Positions 23,384-28,129 are shown, counted from the stretch's first letter. The stretch is 33,655 nt of DNA from a bacterium (GCA_021825655.1 JAKAGU010000009.1:670-34324); one strand, 5' to 3'. Notes: generated from the letters alone by a model not told the origin. A program made the numbers and translations.

Positions 23384-24067
23384 ATGCCAAAAGTGGCAAA
23401 GCGAGTCAAGGCCAACAACGAGTTGGTGGATGCTAATAAAATTTATACCCCCGAAGAGGCTGTGGAGCTGGCGAAAAAGACGGCTAACACCAAGTTTGTG
23501 GGCAGCATAGAGGTGCATATCCGCACCAAGATTGACGCCAAGAAGACGGACCAGTCCGTTCGCGGTACGGTCAGTCTGCCTCACGGCACGGGTAAAACCA
23601 AGCGCGTGGCGGCTTTTGTGACTGAGGCCAAGGAAAAAGACGCTAAAGAAGCGGGTGCGGCAGTAGTGGGCGGCGAGGAGCTGATTAAAAAGATTAAAGA
23701 GACCGAAAAGACGGATTTCGACGTGGCTGTGGCCGAACCTGCCATGATGCCGAAATTGGCCCAGATTGCCAAAATTTTGGGCACCCGGGGCCTGATGCCC
23801 AACCCGAAAACCGGTACGGTAGGAGCGAACATTGACCAGCTAATCAAAGAAATCGCCGGCGGCAAGGTCAACTACAAAAACGACGACAGCGGCAATATCC
23901 ACCAGATTATCGGCAAGTCGAATTTTGAAACCAAGCAACTGCTGGAAAACCTGAAAGCCTTTTACGACAGCGTGATTGCAGCCAAGCCCGCAGCGGTCAA
24001 GGGCCAGTATCTGGGCGCGATTTCCATCAACGTCACCATGGGCCCGGGTATCCGCGTAAAAATGTGA
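23384..24067 (+). CDS. rplA: Ribosomal protein uL1
   Basis: A 227-residue L1, component of the L1 stalk and usual autoregulator of the rplK-rplA message. It has YTPEEAVELAKKT, VRGTVSLPHGTGK, PKLAQIAKILGTRGLMPNPKTGTV, and GQYLGAISINVTMGPGIRV at the C-terminus. The track starts at 23333, but the ATG at 23384 has SD AAGGA 6 nt upstream and starts at the family position (PKVAKRVK). Last gene of the operon; rplJ and rplL do not follow. Confidence 0.97.
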   Translation: MPKVAKRVKANNELVDANKIYTPEEAVELAKKTANTKFVGSIEVHIRTKIDAKKTDQSVRGTVSLPHGTGKTKRVAAFVTEAKEKDAKEAGAAVVGGEELIKKIKETEKTDFDVAVAEPAMMPKLAQIAKILGTRGLMPNPKTGTVGANIDQLIKEIAGGKVNYKNDDSGNIHQIIGKSNFETKQLLENLKAFYDSVIAAKPAAVKGQYLGAISINVTMGPGIRVKM

Positions 24068-24076
24068 ATAGTTTGT

Positions 24077-24114
24077 AAAAAGCGCCAGCTTGGTAAGCGG
24101 GCGCTTTTTGTTTT
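24077..24114. terminator. Bidirectional terminator between rplA and the 73-residue gene
   Basis: AAAAAGCGCC agcttggtaagcg GGCGCTTTTT forms a stem with a T-run on both strands. It can end both the rplA operon (plus) and the converging small-gene unit (minus, ending at 24133). Confidence 0.85.
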
Positions 24115-24132
24115 GGGGGTGCGGCCGGTAGG

Positions 24133-24354
24133 CTACACACCCCAAGCTTCACGGAAGAGCAAGTGGTCGCGCATAAAGCTCATGAGCGCGGGCTTGGATT
24201 TCGGGGCCATGACCCCGACGCCGTCATCCCTGACCAGGATATTCCACTTGCATCCATTGATGCTTTGTTCGAGGTGATAAACCCCGTCCATTTGCTGCCC
24301 CACGGTCTTAATGGCGCTAAGGGCCCCTTCCGACTTGATGAACAAGCGAAGCAT
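24133..24354 (-). CDS. Unknown 73-residue protein behind a leader-terminator element
   Basis: I do not recognise this protein. It starts MLRLFIKSEGALSAIKTVGQ and reads as a compact alpha/beta domain (NGCKWNILVRDDGVGVMAPK) ending LLFREAWGV; no signal peptide or membrane helix. The track begins at 24393, but the internal ATG at 24354 has SD AGGAGG (24365-24370) ten bases upstream and is preferred. An inverted repeat (AAGCAA / TTGCTT) lies between the upstream terminator and the SD. The gene is read only if transcription passes the terminator at 24431-24459. Confidence 0.65.
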   Translation of the reverse strand: MLRLFIKSEGALSAIKTVGQQMDGVYHLEQSINGCKWNILVRDDGVGVMAPKSKPALMSFMRDHLLFREAWGV

Positions 24355-24424
24355 TTCTATTTTTCCTCCTGGGAACGTGATTTGCGAACTCAAGCAAATT
24401 TGTTAGCTTGCTTCAGGCCGCAAA

Positions 24425-24459
24425 AATAATAAAACCCCTTCTTGGGCAGAAGGGGTTTT
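24425..24459 (-). terminator. Leader terminator (attenuator) upstream of the 73-residue gene
   Basis: On the minus strand, AAAACCCCTTCT gccca AGAAGGGGTTTT is a perfect 12-bp stem followed by ATTATTTTT. It lies between a 27-codon ORF and the 73-residue gene on the same strand. The left arm AAAACCCCTT can also pair, ten of ten, with AAGGGGTTTT at 24489-24498, which lies at the end of the 27-codon ORF. Confidence 0.8.
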
Positions 24460-24479
24460 ATGCTTTAAGGAAATTATAA

Positions 24480-24563
24480 TCAAATTCCAAAACCCCTTAT
24501 GCGAGTAAGGCTAAGGGTAAGGAGCAGGCTTTGGATTTTAATAATAATGTTTTTTGGGCTCAT
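24480..24563 (-). CDS. Candidate 27-residue leader peptide L1, Ile/Leu-rich
   Basis: Not in the ORF track. ATG at 24563, stop TGA at 24480. The peptide contains NIIIKIQSLLLTLSL, a run dominated by Ile and Leu, and ends RGFGI. It has no SD; TATAAA lies only 3 nt before the ATG and no good -35 is visible, so its promoter is uncertain and it may be read from the 90-residue gene upstream. The ORF ends within the segment CCAAAACCCCTT (plus strand 24487-24498) that can pair with the terminator arm. The features match a ribosome-sensing leader rather than a functional protein. Confidence 0.55.
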   Translation of the reverse strand: MSPKNIIIKIQSLLLTLSLTRIRGFGI

Positions 24564-24599
24564 ATTTTTATAAAGGCGTAAATGCATTAATTGTTGGGG

Positions 24600-24653
24600 G
24601 GCAGCGGACCTTTTTCGGGTCTGCTGCCTGGCTTGGCGGCATGGTTAGCCGCC
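24600..24653 (-). terminator. Two tandem hairpins at the 3' end of the 90-residue gene
   Basis: GGCAGC-GACC / GGTC-GCTGCC (24600-24628, one mismatch) and GGCGGC / GCCGCC (24635-24653, spanning the stop codon). Neither is followed by a U-run on the minus strand (CCCCAACAATTAATG follows), so they may protect the 3' end or act weakly; read-through to leader L1 is possible. Confidence 0.45.
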
Positions 24654-24917
24654 TTGGATGGGGCCGGGCTCGAAGCAGAGCTGCTTCGTTCGGGGGTTGA
24701 CGAATACCGTCTCCCCGGGTTTGAGCGTGATGGGCTGCTTGTCGCTGCTGCCGTAGCAAAATTTCCCGCAAGCGACTTTGAGTTTGAGCAGTCCGTTGTT
24801 GGAGACCACTTCGCCTTCGATTTCGCCGGTATACAACTGGCCGGTGAGCTTTAGGGTTAGCTGTCCTGGGGCGGCGAAGTCGACGTCGTTTTCTACCGTG
24901 TAAACATGCACGGCCAT
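24645..24917 (-). CDS. Unknown 90-residue beta-rich protein
   Basis: Unrecognised. Starts MAVHVYTVENDVDFAAPGQL and alternates beta-like strands (LTLKLTGQLYTGEIEGEVV, GLLKLKVACGKFCYG, ITLKPGETVFV) before a Pro/Gly tail (EPGPIQGG). Two or three cysteines (ACGKFCYG and KQLCFEP) could form a disulfide or metal site. The track starts at 25157; the ATG at 24917 has SD AAGGAGG 9 nt upstream, directly after the stop of the 48-residue gene, so the two form an operon. It shares a short YTGEI string with the 169-residue protein; too short to claim homology. Confidence 0.7.
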   Translation of the reverse strand: MAVHVYTVENDVDFAAPGQLTLKLTGQLYTGEIEGEVVSNNGLLKLKVACGKFCYGSSDKQPITLKPGETVFVNPRTKQLCFEPGPIQGG

Positions 24918-24934
24918 CTGTTTTTCCTCCTTGG

Positions 24935-25081
24935 TTAGACTCCCATCAGAAACGGGATGACCCTGGACGGGTCCTGGTGGGGGTCTTGGTTGTCGTTGCC
25001 GGCGTTCCAGTACGGAATAGCCGGAAAATTGGTGCGGTACTCCTGGGTGGGAGCGGGGCGTTCTGTGGATTTGGGGTTCAT
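24935..25081 (-). CDS. Unknown 48-residue Pro/Asn-rich protein
   Basis: Unrecognised. Starts MNPKSTERPAPTQEYRTNFP and is rich in Pro, Asn, Asp and Gln (AGNDNQDPHQDPSR), suggesting an extended or disordered chain, ending PFLMGV. The track starts at 25117; ATG 25081 with SD GGGAG 7 nt upstream (25089-25093) is preferred. Its TAA is followed by CCAAGGAGG, the SD of the 90-residue gene. Short and biased, so its reality rests on the SD and on the operon layout behind leader L2. Confidence 0.55.
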   Translation of the reverse strand: MNPKSTERPAPTQEYRTNFPAIPYWNAGNDNQDPHQDPSRVIPFLMGV

Positions 25082-25099
25082 CTTTTTTCTCCCGCAATT

Positions 25100-25139
25100 T
25101 GTGTCCCTTGTGGGCACAAGCCTGAGTTTTCAGGCTTGT
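25100..25139 (-). repeat. Two adjacent inverted repeats in the 5' region of the 48-residue gene
   Basis: ACAAGCCTGA gttt TCAGGCTTGT (25116-25139) is a perfect 10-bp repeat with a 4-base loop. Next to it TTGTGtCCC ttgt GGGCACAA forms an 8-bp stem with one bulge; they share ACAA, so the two hairpins compete at their border. No U-run follows either on the minus strand. They lie between the L2 terminator and the SD. Confidence 0.6.
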
Positions 25140-25151
25140 AACCGCAAAGAT

Positions 25152-25184
25152 AAACAAAAAATCCTCCCCGCCAGGGGGAGGATT
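25152..25184 (-). terminator. Leader terminator (attenuator) upstream of the 48/90-residue operon
   Basis: On the minus strand AATCCTCCCC ctggc GGGGAGGATT is followed by TTTTGTTT; on the plus strand no T-run follows, so it acts on minus transcripts. It starts 15 nt after the stop of the 26-codon ORF L2. The right arm GGCGGGGAGG can instead pair with CCTTCCCCTGCC within L2 (two single-base bulges). Confidence 0.8.
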
Positions 25185-25199
25185 GAAAGTTTTGTTTGC

Positions 25200-25280
25200 T
25201 TAAACCAAACTCTCTCTACGCCCGGCAGGGGAAGGAATAATAAGGCTAATAATGCTAATGAGAGAGAAATTGGAATACAT
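25200..25280 (-). CDS. Candidate 26-residue leader peptide L2, Ile/Ser/Leu-rich, leaderless
   Basis: Not in the ORF track. ATG at 25280, stop TAA at 25200. It contains NFSLISIISLIIPSPAG, ten of seventeen residues being Ile, Leu or Ser. A strong promoter lies so close that the ATG is about three bases from the transcription start, so no SD exists. Its coding sequence carries CTCTCTC and GAGAGAG segments that pair with each other (with flanking CCAA/TTGG) and, between them, a segment able to pair with the terminator's right arm. Fits a leader peptide; a short hydrophobic toxin or sRNA is the alternative. Confidence 0.6.
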   Translation of the reverse strand: MYSNFSLISIISLIIPSPAGRRESLV

Positions 25281-25289
25281 AGTATAAAT

Positions 25290-25317
25290 ATTTTAGCAGA
25301 CTATTTTATCTTGTCAA
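25290..25317 (-). promoter_or_regulatory. Sigma70-type promoter for leader L2
   Basis: On the minus strand TTGACA (25312-25317), 16-bp spacer, TAAAAT (25290-25295), with TG at the extended -10 position (TGCTAAAAT). Predicted start near 25283. Confidence 0.8.
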
Positions 25318-25329
25318 ATCCACATACGA

Positions 25330-25369
25330 AAACAGCTGGCCTGAGTGTGACTCTGCGGGCCAGCTGTTT
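25330..25369 (-). terminator. Terminator after the 169-residue gene
   Basis: AAACAGCTGGCC (25330-25341) and GGCCAGCTGTTT (25358-25369) form a perfect 12-bp stem; the loop has its own GAGT gtg ACTC stem. TTTTCG follows on the minus strand. It insulates the 169-residue gene from the L2 promoter 13 bp further on. Confidence 0.8.
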
Positions 25370-25410
25370 ATTGCTTAGGTGGTTTTGGTGTACCCGCCTT
25401 TCTTTAGTTT

Positions 25411-25417
25411 TCCTCCT
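25411..25417 (-). other. SD-like AAGGAGG without a following gene
   Basis: Directly at the stop of the 169-residue gene the minus strand reads TAAGGAGGAAAACTAAAG, the same junction seen before the 90-residue gene (TAACCAAGGAGGAAAAACAG-ATG), but no ATG, GTG or TTG in an open frame follows before the terminator. It may be the remnant of a lost downstream gene. Confidence 0.4.
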
Positions 25418-25926
25418 TAGAACATGGCCTTGGCCGCAAAGCCCTGGTGCGTGCCCAAACGGGACTCCGCTCGCCAGATTCCGGATTCGCAGGCGAACCA
25501 GAATTTGGACAAGCTGCCTTCGGGCGGCTCCAGGTGCCAGACCCTGATTTCGTGGACCCGCTCGCCGATAGCCACGGAATGTAGGTTGCCGATGCGGCTG
25601 ACGTAGTCCGCAACCGGGCCGGTTACCCTCAGGGGCTGCGGGTCTCCCAGCTTGCAGATTTGGGCCAGGGCGCGGGTTTTCGCATTTAGAAACTCATCCG
25701 TGTCGCAGAATGAGCCTTCAATGCACAGTACCGGATCTTCCGGCAAGCCTATTTCCCCGGTGTATTCCAGGCCCGGCTTCTCTTTGTCCACGAAGACGAT
25801 TAGGTTGTTTTTGTCGCCCCGGACAATGAGCTTAACCCGGATGGGTTTCTGGTTTCCTTCAACAATGGCGAATGAGTCGCCGTTGGTGAAAGCGGAATTG
25901 GACACAAGTTTGGCAAAAAGCGGCAT
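25417..25926 (-). CDS. Unknown 169-residue protein behind leader L3
   Basis: Unrecognised. It starts MPLFAKLVSNSAFTNGDSFA, continues with beta-like segments (PIRVKLIVRGDKNNLIVFVD, LEYTGEIGLPEDPVLCIEGSF), a helical NAKTRALAQICKLG, and ends with a Trp-rich part (RVWHLEPPEGSLSKFWFACESGIWR). No signal peptide or membrane helix. The track starts at 26055 inside leader L3; ATG 25926 has SD GGAGGTG 4 nt upstream and is preferred. No promoter is visible between the L3 terminator and the gene, so it must be read through that terminator. Confidence 0.75.
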   Translation of the reverse strand: MPLFAKLVSNSAFTNGDSFAIVEGNQKPIRVKLIVRGDKNNLIVFVDKEKPGLEYTGEIGLPEDPVLCIEGSFCDTDEFLNAKTRALAQICKLGDPQPLRVTGPVADYVSRIGNLHSVAIGERVHEIRVWHLEPPEGSLSKFWFACESGIWRAESRLGTHQGFAAKAMF

Positions 25927-25977
25927 TCGCCACCTCCGGCCCGGCTGTTTTCTTATAAACAGGCGAACCGCAAGCGG

Positions 25978-26012
25978 TAAAAGAAAAACCCTCCCAAGGG
26001 TTTGGGAGGGTT
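25978..26012 (-). terminator. Leader terminator (attenuator) upstream of the 169-residue gene
   Basis: On the minus strand AAACCCTCCC aaaccctt GGGAGGGTTT followed by TTCTTTT; the plus-strand reading has no T-run. Upstream on this strand is only leader L3 and then the divergent dcd gene, so it cannot be the terminator of an ordinary upstream gene. TCCCAAACC in its left arm and loop pairs perfectly, nine bases, with GGTTTGGGA at the end of L3. Confidence 0.85.
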
Positions 26013-26035
26013 TAAAGATGCAAGTTTTTTCTATG

Positions 26036-26125
26036 CTATCTTTTTCCTGTCCCAAACCAAAGAGCCGGCTTCTTAGTGGAAGTCTTAGTCATGGCCTTAT
26101 TGGTTTGGGCAGCGAAGATATTCAT
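26036..26125 (-). CDS. Candidate 29-residue leader peptide L3, Thr/Lys-rich, leaderless
   Basis: Not in the ORF track in this frame. ATG at 26125, stop TAG at 26036. It starts MNIFAAQTNKAMTKTSTKKP, with four Thr and five Lys in twelve residues, and ends FGTGKR. A strong promoter places the transcription start about three bases before the ATG. The coding region contains CCCAAACCAA (element 1) and TTGGTTTGGGA (element 2), a perfect 10-bp pair; element 2 also pairs with element 3 in the terminator. This is the 1:2, 2:3, 3:4 set of a classical attenuator. Confidence 0.65.
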   Translation of the reverse strand: MNIFAAQTNKAMTKTSTKKPALWFGTGKR

Positions 26126-26134
26126 ATTGGGTTC

Positions 26135-26164
26135 ATAATAGGGCAAAATTAGGGGTTTTGTCAA
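26135..26164 (-). promoter_or_regulatory. Sigma70 promoter for leader L3 and the 169-residue gene
   Basis: On the minus strand TTGACA (26159-26164), 18-bp spacer and TATTAT (26135-26140). The start should be near 26128. The -35 hexamer overlaps that of the divergent dcd promoter by five bases. Confidence 0.8.
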
Positions 26165-26186
26165 TTGTGGAAAAGTCTGTTAGAAT
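26158..26186 (+). promoter_or_regulatory. Sigma70 promoter for dcd
   Basis: TTGTCA (26158-26163), 17-bp spacer and TAGAAT (26181-26186), with TG at the extended -10 position. Start near 26193, leader of about 19 nt without SD. It shares its -35 with the divergent L3 promoter. Confidence 0.75.
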
Positions 26187-26211
26187 TTTGATGCCATTAA
26201 TTTTTGAATAA

Positions 26212-26823
26212 ATGATTCTTTCCGACCGCGACATAAAAAAAGCCCTGGCTTCGGGCAGGATAAAAATTACACCCAAACCGGACTATAAGACCCAGCTGGG
26301 CTCTTGTTCCATCGATTTGCACTTAGGCAGTCATTTCCGGGTTTTTAAACACAGCACCCACCCATTTATTGATCTTAGGGGCAACATAGATACCGACAGT
26401 ATTATGAAGGAAATTGTAGTTAAAAAAGACGAGCCGTTCATTATGCAGCCCGGGGATTTTGCTTTGGCAACGACAGTGGAAAACCTGGAATTGGCGGATG
26501 ACATTTTGGGCAAGATTGAAGGCCGCAGTTCTTTAGGCAGGTTGGGGATTATTGTCCATGGCACGGCCAGTATTTTTGATCCCGGCTGGGTGGGTAAGCC
26601 CACCATGGAGCTGGGGAATTTGGGCGTCATGCCCGTGGCTTTGTATCCGGACATGCGGATTTGCGCTTTTACTTTTGAAGAAGTCACCAGTCGCGTGGAA
26701 GTGCCGTATAGGAAGAAGAAGGGCAACAAGTATGCGGGCCAGACTTCGCCGCTTGCTTCCAAGCTCACCCGCGAAGTCAGCAAAGGCATAAAAATGAAGG
26801 GCATCGGCGCCAAGGATTATTAG
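26212..26823 (+). CDS. dcd: dCTP deaminase (possibly bifunctional, dUMP-forming)
   Basis: A 203-residue trimeric dUTPase-fold enzyme that deaminates dCTP. It has MILSDRDIKKAL, the conserved CSIDLHLG, QPGDFALATTVE, the nucleotide-binding GRSSLGRLGIIVH and DPGWVGKPTMELGN with the catalytic Glu133. The usual HVTAxRIDPGW is written HGTASIFDPGW. Some relatives also hydrolyse dUTP to dUMP; I cannot separate the two from sequence alone. The product feeds thyA, encoded 3 kb away. It has a strong terminator and shares its promoter region with leader L3. Confidence 0.95.
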   Translation: MILSDRDIKKALASGRIKITPKPDYKTQLGSCSIDLHLGSHFRVFKHSTHPFIDLRGNIDTDSIMKEIVVKKDEPFIMQPGDFALATTVENLELADDILGKIEGRSSLGRLGIIVHGTASIFDPGWVGKPTMELGNLGVMPVALYPDMRICAFTFEEVTSRVEVPYRKKKGNKYAGQTSPLASKLTREVSKGIKMKGIGAKDY

Positions 26824-26837
26824 TTAATTAAACACCA

Positions 26838-26872
26838 GGCTCTTTGCATATGACATGCAAAGAGCCTTTTTT
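26838..26872 (+). terminator. Terminator after dcd
   Basis: GGCTCTTTGCAT atgac ATGCAAAGAGCC is a perfect 12-bp stem followed by six T on the plus strand. It also separates dcd from the converging NlpC/P60 gene ending at 26878. Confidence 0.92.
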
Positions 26873-26877
26873 GCTGG

Positions 26878-27477
26878 TTAGAGCGTTTGAAGAATGATCC
26901 ACTTGATGTCATCGGAGGTTTCCACCTCTCTCGTGCTTGGAGTCTCCAGGGTTAGGGTGTCCGGCTTTTTGGCATATCTCCGGACCCCTCGAAAAGTATT
27001 ATTTGAAATAAAACTTTCCAGAGGGCTCTCCGTGATTCCAATCTTGCTGTTTGCCGCGTGAACCACCGAATCTTCGCCGGAAAAAATCCCCACATGCCCG
27101 ACTCCGTCACCCCGGTTAGTTTCATAGTAATTGATTCTGCCCGAGGTAAAAACCAAATCGCCGGCTTTTATGTTTTGTAATTCTGTCTTGTGGCCAAATT
27201 CTCTTTGCTGAATAGACCGCCTTGGCAGCCAGACTCCTTTTTGTGCGTAGAGCCATTTTGCCAAACCTGAGCAGTCAAAAACTTCAGGAGCCTCAGACAA
27301 TCTCGCCCCTCTGCGGTATTTAGCTTGGCCAACAAGTCCGCGGGCTGCTTTTACCAAATCAAACTCGACTATTCTAAAACCCAGACGAGTTAAAATATTC
27401 AGCGCCTCTCTTTCTTCCAGCGGGAGTGAAAGGCCGCCGATATCCACCGCACATCGATTTCCAACAGCGCGATACAT
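26878..27477 (-). CDS. NlpC/P60-family cell wall peptidase
   Basis: A 199-residue cysteine peptidase. The C-terminal domain has the family triad: Cys69 in VFDCSGLAKWLY, His128 in GDGVGHVGIFSG and a third polar residue near His140 in SVVHAAN, plus AGDLVFTSG. The first 55 residues are an unrecognised helical domain (EEREALNILTRLGFRIVEFDLVKAARG). There is no signal peptide, so it may be intracellular, exported in another way, or injected. Family members cut gamma-D-Glu to diamino acid bonds in peptidoglycan. The SD AAGGAGG is 8 nt from the ATG. It lies behind terminator and leader L4. Confidence 0.88.
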   Translation of the reverse strand: MYRAVGNRCAVDIGGLSLPLEEREALNILTRLGFRIVEFDLVKAARGLVGQAKYRRGARLSEAPEVFDCSGLAKWLYAQKGVWLPRRSIQQREFGHKTELQNIKAGDLVFTSGRINYYETNRGDGVGHVGIFSGEDSVVHAANSKIGITESPLESFISNNTFRGVRRYAKKPDTLTLETPSTREVETSDDIKWIILQTL

Positions 27478-27496
27478 GCTTCTTTGTCCTCCTTGA

Positions 27497-27533
27497 ACAA
27501 AAATAAAAACCTGCCCGAATAAGGCAGGTTTTT
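27497..27533 (-). terminator. Leader terminator (attenuator) upstream of the NlpC/P60 gene
   Basis: On the minus strand AAAAACCTGCC ttattcg GGCAGGTTTTT followed by ATTTTTG, an 11-bp stem. It lies between the 27-codon ORF L4 and the peptidase SD. It could also serve as the end of the folA operon. GGCGTGTTTT at the end of L4 can pair with AAAACCTGCC (nine of ten, one G-U). Confidence 0.75.
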
Positions 27534-27547
27534 AAGCAGAGCAAATA

Positions 27548-27631
27548 CTAAAACACGCCTTTTCGGTTAGGTGTCAAAATTACAGCGTCTGCAAATCCGG
27601 ACCAGATTTTTTTATATTTATTCAGTAGCAT
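27548..27631 (-). CDS. Candidate 27-residue leader peptide L4 after folA
   Basis: Not in the ORF track. ATG at 27631 lies three bases after the folA stop (TAA-ATT-ATG); stop TAG at 27548. The peptide starts MLLNKYKKIWSGFADAVILT and ends NRKGVF. No amino acid dominates. No SD; translation could follow by reinitiation after folA, or from a weak TGGTATGAA promoter inside folA. The last codons contain the segment able to pair with the terminator. The arrangement matches L1-L3 but is the least certain, since it also could be a chance ORF. Confidence 0.4.
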   Translation of the reverse strand: MLLNKYKKIWSGFADAVILTPNRKGVF

Positions 27632-27634
27632 AAT

Positions 27635-28129
27635 TTATTCTTTTTCGAGTTCATACCAGGTGAAGTCTATGCCCTCGTGCTGGCTTTTTTCTTCGCGCAC
27701 AATTTTGGTAAATTCCGGATACGCCGGGAAAAAGGCATCCGCGTCCTCGTGCACCCGGTCAATAACCGTGACGTAGAGCTTGTCGGCCTGCCCAATGGTT
27801 TGGGTATAAATGGAACCGCCGCCAATGATAAAAATTTCATCTTTTTCGGTTTCTTTTGCCTTGCTCAATGCCTCTTCCACAGAGTGGACAACCATGCAGC
27901 CTGGAGCCTGGAAAGCCGGATCCTTGGTGATGATAATATTGGTCCGGTTGGGTAAGGGTCTGGAGCCGATGGATTCAAAAGTTTTTTTACCCATAACAAT
28001 TACGTGCCCCGAGGTCAGTTTTTTAAAGCGCTTCAAATCCTCGGGGATGTAATACAACAGTTTGTTGTCTTTGCCGATGGCCAGGTTTTTGGCAATCGCA
28101 GCAATCAGGCTGATTTTAGGGGTGTTCAT
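27635..28129 (-). CDS. folA: Dihydrofolate reductase
   Basis: A 164-residue DHFR that reduces dihydrofolate made by ThyA. It has ISLIAAIAKNLAIGKDNKLLYYIPEDLKRFKKLT with the catalytic acidic residue in IPEDL; the usual Trp before it is replaced (LLYYIPED). VIVMGKKTFESIGSRPLPNR and EIFIIGGGSIYTQTI bind NADPH. The track start at 28171 runs into the HAD gene; ATG 28129, which overlaps the HAD stop by 14 nt, is the family start. Last of the nucleotide operon before leader L4. Confidence 0.96.
   Translation of the reverse strand: MNTPKISLIAAIAKNLAIGKDNKLLYYIPEDLKRFKKLTSGHVIVMGKKTFESIGSRPLPNRTNIIITKDPAFQAPGCMVVHSVEEALSKAKETEKDEIFIIGGGSIYTQTIGQADKLYVTVIDRVHEDADAFFPAYPEFTKIVREEKSQHEGIDFTWYELEKE

Noticed and set aside
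24163-24429. 88-aa plus-strand ORF opposite the 73-residue gene
   Set aside because: No SD or promoter; lies inside the terminator region and antisense to a gene that has an AGGAGG SD in register.
24600-24628. GC-rich inverted repeat as a mobile element end
   Set aside because: Single copy, no target duplication or transposase nearby; it is at the 3' end of a gene, so a transcript-end hairpin is simpler.
25200-25280. L2 as a type I hydrophobic toxin
   Set aside because: The peptide is hydrophobic only in its middle, has Pro/Gly/Arg near the end, and no antisense RNA promoter was found; the terminator pairing fits a leader better. Not excluded.
25652-26152. 166-aa plus-strand ORF across the 169-residue gene and leader L3
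   Set aside because: Antisense shadow; its sequence is Ser/Pro-biased noise, and it runs through minus-strand promoter, leader and terminator elements.
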